This document shows, in pieces, positions 24,101 to 37,088 of a DNA stretch of 64,000 nucleotides. Position numbers and translations under genes: made by a program. Source of the DNA: Helichrysum umbraculigerum (taxonomy: Eukaryota > Streptophyta > Magnoliopsida > Asterales > Asteraceae). How positions within the stretch are numbered: position 1 is the first letter of the stretch; every line of letters starts with the position of its first letter. The stretch spans positions 88,776,777 through 88,840,776 of the forward strand of contig CATIUR010000005.1 of NCBI GenBank assembly GCA_949592205.1, in the 5' to 3' direction. The notes beneath the pieces are model-generated. The model was given only the letters and a program-made list of their open reading frames with translations. It searched no databases and was not told the DNA's origin.

Positions 24101-24532
24101 CTGCATTAGTTACCCATAAAAAAGAGGTCAGATAGTGAGGCTCTTTAGTAGTGTTTGATAAAGTGATAAACACCAACATATAATTGAATCATTATGAGAA
24201 AAAGCCAGAAGCAGAATATAGGCTTACGTTTTATGTAGATATCACAGCATATAGGTTTAAAATTTGGTTATGCACAAGGGAAAGAAAGATGTTTTTGAAT
24301 GACAAATCTCTGACGGGTTAATTGGGTAAGTTCATAAAAAATTACTTGAGTCAATCTGGAAATGGGTTGTAGGGATCAAAAGTTGCCAAAAGCATACATA
24401 AGCTTTTCATAAAACCAAGATTACAAACTGTAACATTAATTATGACTTATGCAATCAATTTTTATGCTTTCATTAGTTACAAACAATTCATATAAAAAAC
24501 ATAAATTGTAGGTTCAACATAACACGACATGG
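24101..24532. other. Intergenic or intronic DNA left of element 2
   Basis: No recognisable feature apart from the CAACA target site at its right end (24533-24537). The bases next to element 2 on both sides rejoin into an open minus-strand frame (see 34989-35117). Confidence 0.4.
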
Positions 24533-24537
24533 CAACA

Positions 24538-26979
24538 TGTAACACCCCCAAATTTAATGATTTGCGGAAGCATACATTGGGTGTTACTAATCAATAATCA
24601 AAGCACCAGATATATAGCAAACGACTCTATATGCGTCGTTTTAACAAAATATATTGATATTAAAATGTTTACAACATTTACAGCCAATACATAGCTCGTG
24701 TTCGATTAAATGAGAGATTTCAGTACATAAGTACTTGTACAAAATATACTAATGCAAGAAAATCTCAATTGTTTGCATGCTGACTCGAGCTATTGATTCC
24801 TTGATGCAGTCCAAACCTACTGCTTAGTACCTGCGGTACATGCTAAAAGGTCAGCTAAAAGCTGGTGAGCTCACAGGTTTGAAATAATATATAAGTTGTA
24901 TGAACCGCAAGATTTAAGTAATTGAATTGCATCCAGCAATTGATAATGTAAGTGTATACAGCCATGAGCACATAGTTGAGCTTAACTCGTGGGTCAGGAT
25001 CACAGCCTGAGCGTTTTTGCCTCCACGAGTGCCTAATCAACACTCGTCTTCCCAAATATTAGTACGTTCGTTTACCCGGTTAGTGCTTGCTAACCCGAAC
25101 GAGGAGGGTCAATCCTATATGGTACCATATACTAATATTCACGCTACAACGTATTGACAACTATGCTGACGGAGGACTTTAAATGATTAGTCGTTAGAAA
25201 CTCATGTAGTATATGAAAATGTTTGTACTTGCGTTCACTTGTTAAAAATGAGCAATATATCACACCCCTGAGTAAAATAGTAAAAAGAGGGGCCATGAGA
25301 CTCACCTGAGTCTTGAGAGTTTAATTTAATAACTTGAGTGATTAGCCGAGTGTGAAGCCCAAAGACTTGTAACCTGAGGATGTCCACGACACGCGTTGGT
25401 TAAATATGAGTCGGTATCTACCAAGAATACCTTGAAGTTGTTCGTCCAACTAGAATGTCCAATTTCCCATAATTTTTTTCGATTGTTTGAGTTTCGAAAG
25501 TTTGTACGGCCCGTTGGTGAATGGTTGTAATAATAATCTTAATATTATTATTTTGATTTCGAAGTATTTTATAAGTTTGACACTTAGTATGAAATGTATT
25601 TACAAACTCATTATGACGGGGGTCCGGGGGCAGCGCCCCTAGTTGCGGGGTTCCAAGGGGTGGCAACCCCTTGGCGGGGTCCAAGGGGCAGAGCCCCTGG
25701 TTGGGGTCGAGCTGCCGAGTCAGCTCGGAGGAAAAAATGCACATTTTCTACATTGTTTTAGTGAAAATCTCATTAAAAATCCTAATTTTTGCGACGTTAG
25801 GTGCGACGTCGTAGGTAGATATTGCGACGTTGAGTACGACGTCGCTAAGTGTGACATTCGCAAATTAATGCGACGTTAGGCGTTGCGTCGCTATATGCGA
25901 CGTTGCGGATCCTTGCGACATCGAGGTCTATGTCGCTATGTGCGACGTTCGCAATTAAGTGCGACGATAGGGATGACGTCGCTATATGCGACGTTGTGAG
26001 AGGTATTGCGACATTATGGACTACGTCGCAGATAGCCTAGCGTCTCTGCGACGTTGCGGTCTGATCGGAAAGTGGTTGCCGGAAAATCGGTCGAAAAGCT
26101 TCCGTTTGGTCTAAATCTTTTACCCAACCCATTTTTGGACATTTTAAGCATATATAAACCATAAAAACGTAAAAATGAGTAAAAACGGAGAGTTTCGGGG
26201 TTTTGTCGGAAACTTACAAAATGTCGGATGGAAATTCCGGAAAGATGGTGACGTAGATTGTGACACCGTGGTTCTTTTATTCCAAAGGAGTGGTATGATT
26301 CGGTGTCGTTTCGTGGTAGTAATTTGTGATTAATGATGGTTGGTGGTGATGGAGTTTAGAGAGAAAAAAAAAGGAAGGAGAGAGAGAGTGGAATGGTGAG
26401 AATGAGGAAAAGGGGGAGGTGATGACCCCCTTTTGGCTGATTTCGGTGGAGGCCCACCGGGGTGTGGGTCTCCACTTTTAGCTCCGTGTTTGCGCTCCGT
26501 GCGGTGTTCGTTTTCCCGGTCGTTTAAACTTTAATTATTTCTTTTACGAGTTTATTATTCGTTTTTTTTAAAATAGAAATATTTATTAAGTATTTTACTT
26601 GAATTCTTTTATTAAATCCTTGATAATTTAGTTGATCTAATGTATTTTTAGATTACTTTGCGTACTTACTGTTTTTAAATCGCGTAGACGTTATTTGTAT
26701 GATACGAAATTAAATTAAAATATTATAAAAATGTTATTTTGGATATAATATCGTTATTAAATAATGTCACGTTATTTAATAAAATTGATCACCAACGTCC
26801 GTGTCTAATTGAACCAAATTACATTCGATTTGAAGAGCGTACGATTTAATCAAATCGCATAATTGTATATATTCATCAATATATATTCCGATACATTAAT
26901 TAGCCTAACACAAAACTAATTACATGTATTTACACAGGATTAGGCACTAATGACTAGTCCTAATTTGGCGGGTGTTACA
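24538..26979 (-). repeat. Element 2 3' LTR
   Basis: Direct repeat of 32548-34988, beginning TGTAACACCCCC and ending GGGTGTTACA on the plus strand. It contains a G-rich hairpin block (25618-25712) and a GCGACGT motif array (25788-26060). Confidence 0.95.
25788..26060. repeat. GCGACGT motif array in element 2 3' LTR
   Basis: About 20 direct and inverted copies of GCGACG/CGTCGC at irregular spacing of 10-25 bases, in otherwise AT-rich DNA. It matches 33799-34070 in the other LTR. Confidence 0.85.
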
Positions 26980-26990
26980 TTCTCCCCCTG
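26980..26990 (-). other. Element 2 polypurine tract
   Basis: Minus strand CAGGGGGAGAA directly abutting the 3' LTR. Confidence 0.85.
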
Positions 26991-27013
26991 TTAGGAGAAT
27001 TTCATCCCTAAAT

Positions 27014-30000
27014 TTAGCTCGAGGTCGCGTTTGATGTAGAATCAGCGAATAACTGAGGATACTTGAGTCGCATTTGGTCTTCCCGTTCCCAAGTGAATTC
27101 CGGACCACGCCGCGAATTCCACCTGATCTTAACAATGGGAATACGACTTTGTTTGAGTTGTTTGACCTCACGGTCCATGATTTCAGCGTGTTCTTCAACG
27201 AAGTGGAGTTTGTTATCGACGCGAACCTCTTCGAGTGGAATGATAAGTGTCTCATCGGACAGGCATTTCTTTAAGTTAGAAATGTGAAAGATGGGGTGCA
27301 CACTGCTGAGTTCGGATGGCAGCTGCAACCGATATGCCACGGGGCCAATCCTTTCGAGGATCTCAAAAGGCCCAATGTACCTGGGATTTAACTTCCCGCG
27401 TTTACCGAATCGGATTACGCCTTTCCAAGGCGATACTTTCAGGAGTACTCGATCCCCAACTTGGAACTCGAGTGATTTGCGTCTCACGTCAGCGTAACTT
27501 TTCTGACGATCACGTGCGGCTTTGAGCCGGTTCTGGATTTCAATGATTTTCTCGGTGGTTTCGTGTATGAGTTCAGGACCAGTGAGCTGACTATCTCCCA
27601 CTTCGGTCCAACAGATCGGTGATCGGCACTTACGACCGTACAGTGCTTCAAAAGGTGCAGCCTTAATACTGGCGTGGTAACTGTTATTGTAGGAAAATTC
27701 GCACAATGGTAGGTGTCTTTCCCAGTTTGCACCGAAGTCAACTACGCAAGCTCGTAGCATGTCTTCCAGTGTCTGAATAGTTCGTTCACTTTGGCCATCG
27801 GTTTGAGGGTGGTATGCGGTACTCATATCGAGACGGGTACCCATTGATTTCTGAAGTGATTGCCAAAAGTGAGAGGTGAAGCGGGCATCTCTATCGGAGA
27901 TAATCGAGGTTGGAACACCGTGTCGGGAAACAATTTCTTTGATGTAGATTTGTGCAAGGCGTTCCATTTTATCGGTTTCCTTGATCGCCAGGAAATGAGC
28001 AGATTTGGTGAGACGATCGACGATCACCCAAATGGTATCGCAACCACTCGTCGACTTGGGTAGTTTGGTAATGAAGTCCATGGCGATTTGTTCCCATTTC
28101 CATTCAGGGATTTCAGGTTGTTGGAGTAAACCGGAAGGCTTTTGATGTTCGGTTTTGACTTTTGAGCAAGTGAGACACTTGCTAACATAAGTGACGATTT
28201 CGGCTTTCATATTCGGCCACCAATAAAAATCCTTGATACCATGGTACATTTTGTCGGATCCCGGGTGGATAGAATATTTGGACTTGTGAGCTTCGTCCAT
28301 CACCAAGTCCCGGAGGTTCCCAAAATTTGGTAGCCAGATTCGATTGGAGAAGCACTTAACCCCATTAGGTTTGGTTTCGAATTGTTTATCCAAGCCTCGC
28401 AAGGCTTCACTTTTGATGTTTTCAGGTTTTAAGGCTTCGAGTTGAGTGGTGTGTATTTGAAGGGTGAGATCATTATGAATAGTCATGCTAAGGGCTCGGA
28501 CTCGAAGTGGTTTAGGTCTTTCTTTTCGACTGAGGGCATCGACAACAACATTTGCCTTACCCGGATGGTATTTGATTTCGTAGTCGTAATCGGTAAGCAA
28601 CTCGACCCATCGACGTTGCCTCATGTTGAGATCCTTCTGATCGAATATGTGTTGGAGACTTTGGTGGTCGGTAAAGATAGTGCACTTAGTGCCGTATAGA
28701 TAATGTCTCCAGATTTTGAGAGCAAAGACAACAGCTCCAAGTTCTAGGTCATGAGTGGTGTAGTTCTTTTCGTGAATTTTTAGTTGTCGGGAAGCGTAAG
28801 CAATGACTTTGTCTCGTTGCATCAGGACGCAACCGAGACCTTGATGAGAAGCATCGCAGTATACCACAAAGTCATCGGTGCCTTCGGGAAGAGATAAGAT
28901 TGGAGCGCTGCAAAGCTTTTGTTTGAGGAGTTGGAAAGCTGACTCTTGTTTATCAGTCCAATCGAACTTCTTTTCCTTTTGAGTCAGTGCCGTGAGTGGT
29001 TGATCTATTTTAGAGAAGTTCTCAATGAATCGCCGATAGTACCCGGCAAGTCCTAGAAACTGCCGTACTTCGGTCGGGGTGGTAGGTGCTTGCCAGCACT
29101 TGATAGCTTCGATTTTTGATGGATCAACATGAATTCCTTGACTATCGATAACATGTCCAAGGAATTGAATGGTTTGTATCCAGAACTCACACTTAGAGAA
29201 TTTGGCGTAAAGCTCCTCGTGTCTAAGTAGTTCTAGAATAGTTTTGAGGTGTTGCGCATGTTCCTGCTCGTTGCGCGAATAAATGAGGATGTCATCAATG
29301 AAGACGATGACAAACTTACCAAGATAAGGTTTGCACACCCGATTCATAAGGTCCATGAATACAGCCGGTGCGTTGGTTAGACCAAAGGGCATCACTTCGA
29401 ATTCGTAGTGCCCGTATCGAGTTCTGAAAGCGGTTTTTGGGATATCGGTGTCGCGAACCCGTAACTGATGATAACCTGATCGCAGATCGATCTTTGAATA
29501 AAAACTCGACCCTTGTAGTTGGTCAAACAGGTCATCAATTCGAGGAAGTGGATAACGGTTCTTGACGGTCAATTTGTTCAATTCTCGGTAATCGATACAC
29601 ATTCTGAATGAACCGTCCTTCTTTTTAACAAATAAGACCGGAGCTCCCCAAGGCGAAGAACTCGGTCTGATGAATCCTCTATCCAGGAGTTCCTGTAACT
29701 GGGTGGATAGCTCCTGAAGTTCCGATGGGGCTAGGCGGTATGGTGCTCGTGCTACCGGTGCGGCACCCGGTACGAGATCGATCGAGAACTCAACCTGTCT
29801 AGGTGGAGGTAGACCAGGTAGTTCTTCTGGAAAGACTTCAGGAAAGTCTCTAACAATAGGCAAATCCTCAAGTCGCTTCTCCTCCGACTTTTTCTCCGTG
29901 ATGTGCGCAAGGATCGCAGGATAACCCTTTCTCAGAAATTTCCGGGTTTTCAGACAAGAAATGATGTTGAGTCTCGTCTTGCCAGTCTCCCCCTGTATGA

Positions 30001-31448
30001 TCAGGTATCTACCGACAGTGAGGGGAATGCGGACGATTTTGTCGTAACAGATAACTTCGGCTCGATGTTTGGACAACCAGTCCATTCTGACAATGACATC
30101 GAAACTCCCGATTCTAATAGGTATAAGATCAATAGTGAAGGTTTCGTCGGCCAGGGTTAGAGTGCAATCAGGTATCACTCTATCGGTTTCTATCAGTTTT
30201 CCATTGGCAAGCTCTACGATGTATTTAGTGTTTAAGGCAACATGTGTGATATTAAGCAATGGATAAAATTCATCGGAAATGAAGCTCCTATCGGCACCAG
30301 TATCAAATAGAATCGAAGCAGTTAAGTTGTTGAGGAGGAACGTACCCGAGACCACGTTTGGGTCTTGGCGGGCGTCCCCAGAGTTGAGTACAAAAGCTCT
30401 ACCTCTAGCGTTGTTGTTGTTGCTATTACCCTTGTTTTTCAGCTTTGGGCACGCGTCCCTGAAGTGCCCGGGGTTCCCACACTCAAAACAGACCTTGGGT
30501 GGCCTAGTGTTGTTGTTGGAATTGTTGTTGGCAGGAGATCGACAATCTTTGGTGAGGTGGCCGTACCTCTTGCAATTGCTGCAAAAAGGGACCACAAGAA
30601 CCTTCATGGTGACGGCTGCCCTTGGAACAGTAGGGTTTGCTCCCAATGTAACCTCGTTGGTTATCGGTGAAGGTGTTGTAGGCTTTGATGGTGTCAGGTT
30701 TCTTGTTTTGGTAGTTGGGGTGGTCAGACCACTTTCTCTTGTGTTGGTGGGAGGAGGAGGTGAGTGTTTCTGGTTCAGGGTTCATTGCCATAAGGTCTTG
30801 GGCTAAAAGGATAGCACCATCGATAGTGGTTTGGTTTGAAGAGGCGACGTGCCCCCGAACAGGTTCCGAGAGGCCAAGAATATACTTCCTAATTTTATCA
30901 GGTTCGGCGCTCACCATAGCTGGGCGAAAGGTGGCAAGTTGTTGAAATCTGGTGGTATATCCTTCTATGTCACCAACCTGTACCTTTAGGTTCCAGAATT
31001 CTTTGTCCAGATTTTGGAGCTTGTCGATGGAGCAGTACTTGGAGGTGAGTTTCTTCTTCAGGTCATCCCAAGTTAGTTGATAGGCGGCCTCAGCACCCAC
31101 TGACTAGGCGTAAGAGTTCCACCATGAGTGGGCATCGTCCTCAAGGGTGCAAGTAGCGAAGTTGACTTTGTCTTCCTCCGAGCATTTGCTGATACGGAAA
31201 ATGGTCTCCATCTTTTCGAACCATCGGATGAGTCCGATAGCTCCCTCAGTACCCTTGAAGTTCGAAGGTTTACAGTTCTGGAAGTCCTTGTAGGAACAAG
31301 GCTTTGTGGCAGCAGCAGCAGCAGTTTCAGCAGTGTCGCTGTTTCTTCCGGAGTTCAATGAGGAATTCCGGGCCAATGCTTCCGTCACAGCCTGGGATAT
31401 GAGTGATGCAAGCTGAGCATCAGAGAATGGTCTCGTCTTTGGCGGCAT
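27014..31448 (-). pseudogene. Element 2 gag-pol, two breaks in gag
   Basis: Gag starts at the ATG at 31448 (MPPKTRPFSD), followed by the WFEKMETIF retrotransposon Gag core. A TAG at 31101-31103 stands where element 3 has Gln. A one-base expansion of an A run at 30583-30587 shifts the frame just before the zinc knuckles. From there 27014 to about 30585 is fully open: CCHC knuckles, protease with intact DTG (FDTGADRSF), reverse transcriptase with FIDD, RNase H, integrase with the HHCC zinc site and D,D-35-E residues, the GKRGKLNPRYIGPF region and a C-terminal chromodomain (EIMDREVKQL...EFTWERED). Chromodomains of this group are thought to direct integration to marked chromatin. Pol looks functional; Gag would not be made full length. 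Confidence 0.93.
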
Positions 31449-31728
31449 GATTCTTCAAATAAAGAAATAAAATTTGTGAGATTTTCGTAGGATGATAAAG
31501 GTTGTTACAAACGTTTATGTACGTAAGTGGTAATACACAACATCAATATAAAATGATAAGTAATATGAGTTGAAACAGTAGTGACATTCGATAGATAATA
31601 CGAGTTCAAGAGTTACATCCGTGGACTTATTACAAAAGGTGTCGGGAATTGTTACTTCCGACCGAACTACTAGCGTAGCGTTTAGGTAGTTACTAGGTTA
31701 CAAGATAGATTACAAGGCAAGATCTACA

Positions 31729-32219
31729 CTAGTCTCGGCGCAGATTGAATTGTTCCATCATCCTGACAAGACGGTCAACAGTATTTGCAAGTCTGCTGGC
31801 TTGTCGGACGTTATCTTCTGCTAGTGCTAGTCGTTGGGTTAATCCACGGGCATAATCTTCTGCTTCCCGTGAGTGTTGTTCACATTCTTCCATCCTTTGT
31901 CGCAGGAGGGCATTTTCCACGCTTATTTCTACTACTTGGTTGCGAAGGACATCCATATTGTTGTTTGTGGTTTCGAGGTCATCGGAGACTTGTTCGATGC
32001 GCTCGAAGGATGTAAGTCTCCAGTTTTCGTTCGTTTCCTGCAACATGACGTCCATGGTGCGAAGTCGTTGCTCATGTTGGTTCAGTCTAGCTGCCAACAC
32101 CGGTAAGGTGAAATGGGTAGGATATGGGCCAGCTCGAGGCAATCTGGCGTTCCTTCTGGCTACCCGTGGGTTCTGAGATCCGGTTGAGAGCGCGATGAAT
32201 TGGGCGGTGTGTTTGCCAT
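31729..32219 (-). pseudogene. Element 2 extra ORF upstream of gag (N-terminal frameshift)
   Basis: Counterpart of the intact extra ORF of element 3. The ATG at 32217-32219 starts MANTPPNSSRSQ, but a one-base deletion shortly after sends the frame into a stop. The remaining 136 codons (31729 to about 32139) stay open in the original frame and are roughly 80% identical by eye to element 3. It is rich in Glu, Arg, Gln and Leu, with a heptad-like pattern suggesting a coiled coil. It lies between the primer binding site and gag in the same orientation. No known domain is recognised. Confidence 0.7.
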
Positions 32220-32532
32220 TTCTGAGACAAAGCGTTAGTAGGAGTGAGGCTTATATTCATATAATACTTATATAACATAGCCTATTGAGTGTCTAGCACA
32301 GACAAGTTTAAGTCCCGGTTCTCTCGAGGTCAGAGTCAACTAGTGTATTCCTGTTCAACATAACCGTTTCAGACCTTACATCATCTTTCCGTAATTGTAC
32401 ATAGTTGATCAGGCTATGTTAAATTAAAGTCGTATGCTGTAATTTCTGAACCAGTCATGCCTAATAAGGAAATACTGCCTAACGGTCATAGTCTAGGCCC
32501 ACTAAATGCAACCTAGTTCACTATAACCTTAG

Positions 32533-32544
32533 GCTCTGATACCA
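32533..32544 (-). other. Element 2 primer binding site
   Basis: Minus strand TGGTATCAGAGC, complementary to initiator-methionine tRNA, three bases from the 5' LTR. Confidence 0.93.
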
Positions 32545-32547
32545 ATC

Positions 32548-34988
32548 TGTAACACCCCCAAATTTAATGATTTGCGGAAGCATACATTGGGTGTTACTAA
32601 TCAATAATAAAAGCACCAGATATATAGCAAACGACTCTATATGCGTCGTTTTAACAAAATATATTGATATTAAAATGTTTACAACATTTACAGCCAATAC
32701 ATAGCTCGTGTTCGATTAAATGAGAGATTTCAGTACATAAGTACTTGTACAAAATATACTAATGCAAGAAAATCTCAATTGTTTGCATGCTGACTCGAGC
32801 TATTGATTCCTTGATGCAGTCCAAACCTACTGCTTAGTACCTGCGATACATGCTAAAAGGTCAGCTAAAAGCTGGTGAGCTCACAGGTTTGAAATAACAT
32901 ATAAGTTATATGAACCGCAAGATTTAAGTAATTGAATTGCATCCAGCAATTGATAATGTAAGTGTATACAGCCATGAGCACATAGTTGAGCTTAACTCGT
33001 GGGTCAGGATCACAGCCTGAGCGTTTTTGCCTCCACGAGTGCCTAATCAACACTCGTCTTCCCAAATATTAGTACGTCCGTTTACCCGGTTAGTGCTTGC
33101 TAACCCGAACGAGGAGGGTCAATCCTATATGGTACCATATACTAATATTCAGGCTACAACGTATTGACAACTATGCTGACGGAGGACTTTAAATGATTAG
33201 TCGTTAGAAACTCATGTAGTATATGAAAATGTTTGTACTTGCGTTCACATGTTAAAAATGAGCAATATATCACACCCCTGAGTAAAATAGTAAAAAGAGG
33301 GGCCATGAGACTCACCTGAGTCTTGAGAGTTTAATTTAATAACTTGAGTGATTAGCCGAGTGTGAAGCCCAAAGACTTGTAACCTGAGGGTGTCCACGAC
33401 ACGCGTTGGTTAAATATGAGTCGGTATCTACCAAGAATACCTTGAAGTTGTTCGTCCAACTAGAATGTCCAATTTCCCATAATTTTTTTCGATTGTTTGA
33501 GTTTCGAAAGTTTGTACGGCCCGTTGGTGAATGGTTGTAATAATAATCTTAATATTATTATTTTGATTTCGAAGTGTTTTATAAGTTTGACACTTAGTAT
33601 GAAATGTATTTACAAACTCATTATGACGAGGGTCCGGGGGCAGCGCCCCTAGTTGCGGGGTTCCAAGGGGTGGCAACCCCTTGGCGGGGTCCAAGGGGCA
33701 GAGCCCCTGGTCGGGGTCGAGCTGCCGAGTCAGCTCGGAGGGAAAAATGCACATTTTCTACATTGTTTTAGTGAAAATCTCTTTAAAAATCCTGATTTCC
33801 GCGACGTTAGGTGCGACGTCGCAGGTAGGGATTGCGACGTTGAGTACGACGTCGCTAAGTGTGACATTCGCAAATTAATGCGACGTTAGGCGTTGCGTCG
33901 CTATATGCGACGTTGCGGATCCTTGCGACATCGAGGTCTATGTCGCTATGTGCGACGTTCGCAATTAAGTGCGACGATAGGGATGACGTCGCTATATGCG
34001 ACGTTGTGAGAGGTATTGCGACATTATGGACTACGTCGCAGATAGCCCAGCGTCTCTGCGACGTTGCGGTCTGATCGGAAAGTGGTGGCCGAAAAATCTG
34101 TCGAAAAGCTTCCGTTTGGTCCAAATCTTTTACCCAACCCATTTTTGGATATTTTAAGCATATATAAACCATAAAAACGTAAAAATGAGTAAAAACGGAG
34201 AGTTTCAGGTTTTGTCGGAAACTTACAAAATGTCGGATGGAAATTCCGGAAAGATGGTGACGTAGATCGTGACACCGTGGTTCTTTTATTCCAAAGGAGT
34301 GATATGATTCGGTGTCGTTTCGTGGTAGTAATTTGTGATTAATGATGGTTGGTGGTGATGGAGTTTAGAGAGAAAAAAAAAAGGAAGGAGAGAGAGTGTG
34401 GAATGGTGAGAATGAGGAAAAGGGGGAGGTGATGACCCCCTTTTGGCTGATTTCGGTGGAGGCCCAACGGGGTGTGAGTCTCCACTTTTAACTCCGTGTT
34501 TGCGCTCCGTGCGGTGTTCGTTTTCCCGTCGTTTAAACTTTAATTATTTCTTTTACACGTTTATTATTCGTTTTTTTTAAAATACAAATATTTATTAAGT
34601 ATTTTACTTGAATTCTTTTATTAAATCCTTGATAATTTAGTTTATCTAATGTATTTTTAGATTACTTTGCGTACTTACTGTTTTTAAATCGCGTAGACGT
34701 TATTTGTATGATACGAAATTAAATTGAAATATTATAAAAATGTTATTTTGGATATAATATCGTTATTAAATAATGTCACGTTATTTAATAAAATTGATCA
34801 CCAACGTCCGTATTTAATTGAACCGAATTACATTCGATTTGAAGAGCGTACGATTTAATCAAATCGCATAATTGTATATATTCATCAATATATATTCTGA
34901 TACATTAATTAGCCTAACACAAAACTAATTACATGTATTTACACAGGATTAGGCACTAATGACTAGTCCTAATTTGGCGGGTGTTACA
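32548..34988 (-). repeat. Element 2 5' LTR
   Basis: 2441 bp copy of 24538-26979. It carries the same G-rich block (33628-33722) and GCGACGT array (33799-34070), and a CT-rich stretch on the minus strand near 34375-34400 that may mark the transcript leader. Confidence 0.95.
33799..34070. repeat. GCGACGT motif array in element 2 5' LTR
   Basis: About 20 copies of GCGACG or its complement, including perfect GCGACGTCGC palindromes, roughly 0.9-1.2 kb from the start of the LTR in element orientation. Confidence 0.85.
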
Positions 34989-35117
34989 CAACATGTGCCT
35001 AAAATTACCATAGTGACGCTTATACGACTTGCACGTTTTGCCGCCTCTACTCCTTTCCATTAAAGTTAAAACATGTTGATCGAAAACATCACCACGTAGA
35101 AGTGTAGAACTGGTTGC
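34989..35117 (-). pseudogene. Possible exon disrupted by element 2
   Basis: On the minus strand a CTAG acceptor at 35118-35119 is followed by an open frame starting ATSSTLLRGDVF that runs into the target site of element 2. Removing the element joins it in frame to about 15 further codons on the left flank before a stop. The product is not recognised. It could be chance; the codon pattern is suggestive only. Confidence 0.3.
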
Positions 35118-36860
35118 CTAGAAGATCAAAATATCACTGATTATGAATTATAACCTAAATAAGATCATTACTACATAATATAATTAGAGAAGAAGTCCAT
35201 TATCGTATTTGTACGTTACCTGGACCTGAAGAACATCAACTTAAGGGAAATTTAGATAAAGTATACATAGATCGGTAACCATTCATGATTTGCATCTAAT
35301 AAAATTATATGATCAAATCAATTATGAAATAGTGTTTGTTTGTTATACACTATTAAAACTGGTGTCATTAATTTATCTTATGTAAATCAAGCTAATGTAG
35401 TGGTATGACCGTATGAATACCTCTAATGACTGCGAGACAAAATGTAGAATCCACAAATGTAAAATTCTCTAACTGCCATACACAACCACAACACCAAATT
35501 AAATGGTTACTGATAATCCAAAAATCCCATTAAGACAGCCAAAGAAATCATAATTTTTACCTTCTCACCTATGGTATCTAGAACCATAACAAAATCGCTA
35601 TTAGATGTATGTATATACAAATGATTAGTTAAATCAGTTAAGAGTTGACACCTACAACTGATCACCGAGTAGACTTTCTTGGGCTTTCTCGCCGTATCGA
35701 ACCTATTAAAAAATGTTTCTAATCCCCTTCACATAATTATTTTGCGCCGTTTTATGTTTGCCAATTCCAAAAAGACATAATATTTGTATTCATGAGTAAT
35801 TCAAGAATATAAAGTTAGGATGAATTATAATTCTAGTATCGATGGCACAAGCATATTCAAGAATATAGAAGGATTACAGTGATAGCTTTAAAAGTAGGGA
35901 ATTGTTTTTAGGCAAAATGGTATTTATGAAATGAGTTTTCATCTTCACATTTTTATCTACACCATGGAATGAAAAAAAATTCAGCAAAAGATGTATCAAC
36001 AAAAGTATTTATTAAGAACTTCAATTCAACATACTTTTCTATTCAAGCATTTTATAGAACACATGGTGTGCATCAAGAAACACACTGACATGTTAAAGAC
36101 ATACCCTCATACACAAATACCACCTAAACACAAATTATATATACACAAGTGTGAATAGAAAACAACACATTATATAACACACTACTATTACAATGGTTTC
36201 CGTCATATTCATAAAAAAATTGGATGATACATAGAGAAATGATATGGTTTGTGGTCACAGCATTTTTGCAGTGTGTACTCATAATTCTTCACCATTATAA
36301 ATTGAACACCAAACCCCAATTTTAGAATCAAATTCAGGAACATTAAAATTAGGGCTAAAGGAAATTCAAGTACCCACATACACCTATAAATTAATCATCA
36401 AATCAGTGGAACTGAAATCGAATATAAATCAAAATGGAATCATAATCGAAACTTTTGAATCGAACCCAATATTGAATTGAAATCAAAATTGAATCAATTA
36501 CCTTTAGAGAGAAACCGGTTAGAAATTAGCTCCGATCTTAATAGGAACGCCGAATTTTTTGCTTTGATCTAATATTTTGATTGGTGAATTTTTTTACTCT
36601 AGCGTTTCTAAATTTGTGGAACAAAGTCGGCGTATGAATTGTAAAATAAAATTAATTAAGGAATTTAAAATTAAATGATATATTTAGAAGGGATAATTTG
36701 GTAATATTAGTATGACTAATGGAGGTTATTACATGGACAAATTATGGGAATGAGATTAAAGGTGGATAAGTAGGTAGATTAATGTAGTGAATGGTTGAGA
36801 TTAATTTAGAGGGAGTTATTTTAGGTTTGTCTACATAATTAGGGATTTGTTATAAATATA
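35118..36860 (-). other. Possible remnant gene 5' region, exon-like fragments
   Basis: Exon-like pieces on the minus strand include one near 35637-35705 (FDTARKPKKVYSVIS) and one near 35545-35605 (SDFVMVLDTIGEKVKI). The second faintly recalls the OB-fold of RPA70-like proteins often carried by plant Helitrons. A possible leader exon with a GT donor lies near 36500-36545. None is certain; together they may be a gene fragment series inside a Helitron ending at 23650. Confidence 0.25.
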
Positions 36861-37079
36861 GGGTTTTGCTAACGTATGCCCCTGTGGCATACGTTAAGGT
36901 GCATTTAATGAACCTGTAATTTCCTTAAATAACATAATTTGTAATTAATATATGCATAAAAAGGGAAATTATTAGATTGAATTAATGAGTATTAAATGTA
37001 AATATTAATATTTAAGGAAATTTCGACTTCATTAAATGCACCTTAACGTGTGCCATGGGGGCACACATTAGCAAATCCC
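36861..37079. mobile_element. Mutator-type MITE with 9-bp target duplication
   Basis: 219 bp with long terminal inverted repeats of about 55 bases (GGGTTTTGCTAACGTATGCC against GGGATTTGCTAATGTGTGCC) and a perfect 9-bp duplication ATAAATATA (36852-36860 and 37080-37088). The 9-bp duplication is diagnostic of Mutator-like transposition. Confidence 0.8.
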
Positions 37080-37088
37080 ATAAATATA

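Larger units (their letters stand above)
24538..34988 (-). mobile_element. Element 2: chromovirus LTR retrotransposon, lightly disabled
   Basis: Target duplication CAACA (24533-24537 and 34989-34993); LTRs of 2442 and 2441 bp with TG...CA ends; primer binding site; polypurine tract; minus-strand extra ORF, gag and pol. It is related to element 3 in LTR sequence and protein. It has one stop and one frameshift in gag and one frameshift in the extra ORF, while pol is open from the zinc knuckles to the chromodomain. The LTRs differ at clearly more sites than those of element 3, so it is older. Confidence 0.95.
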
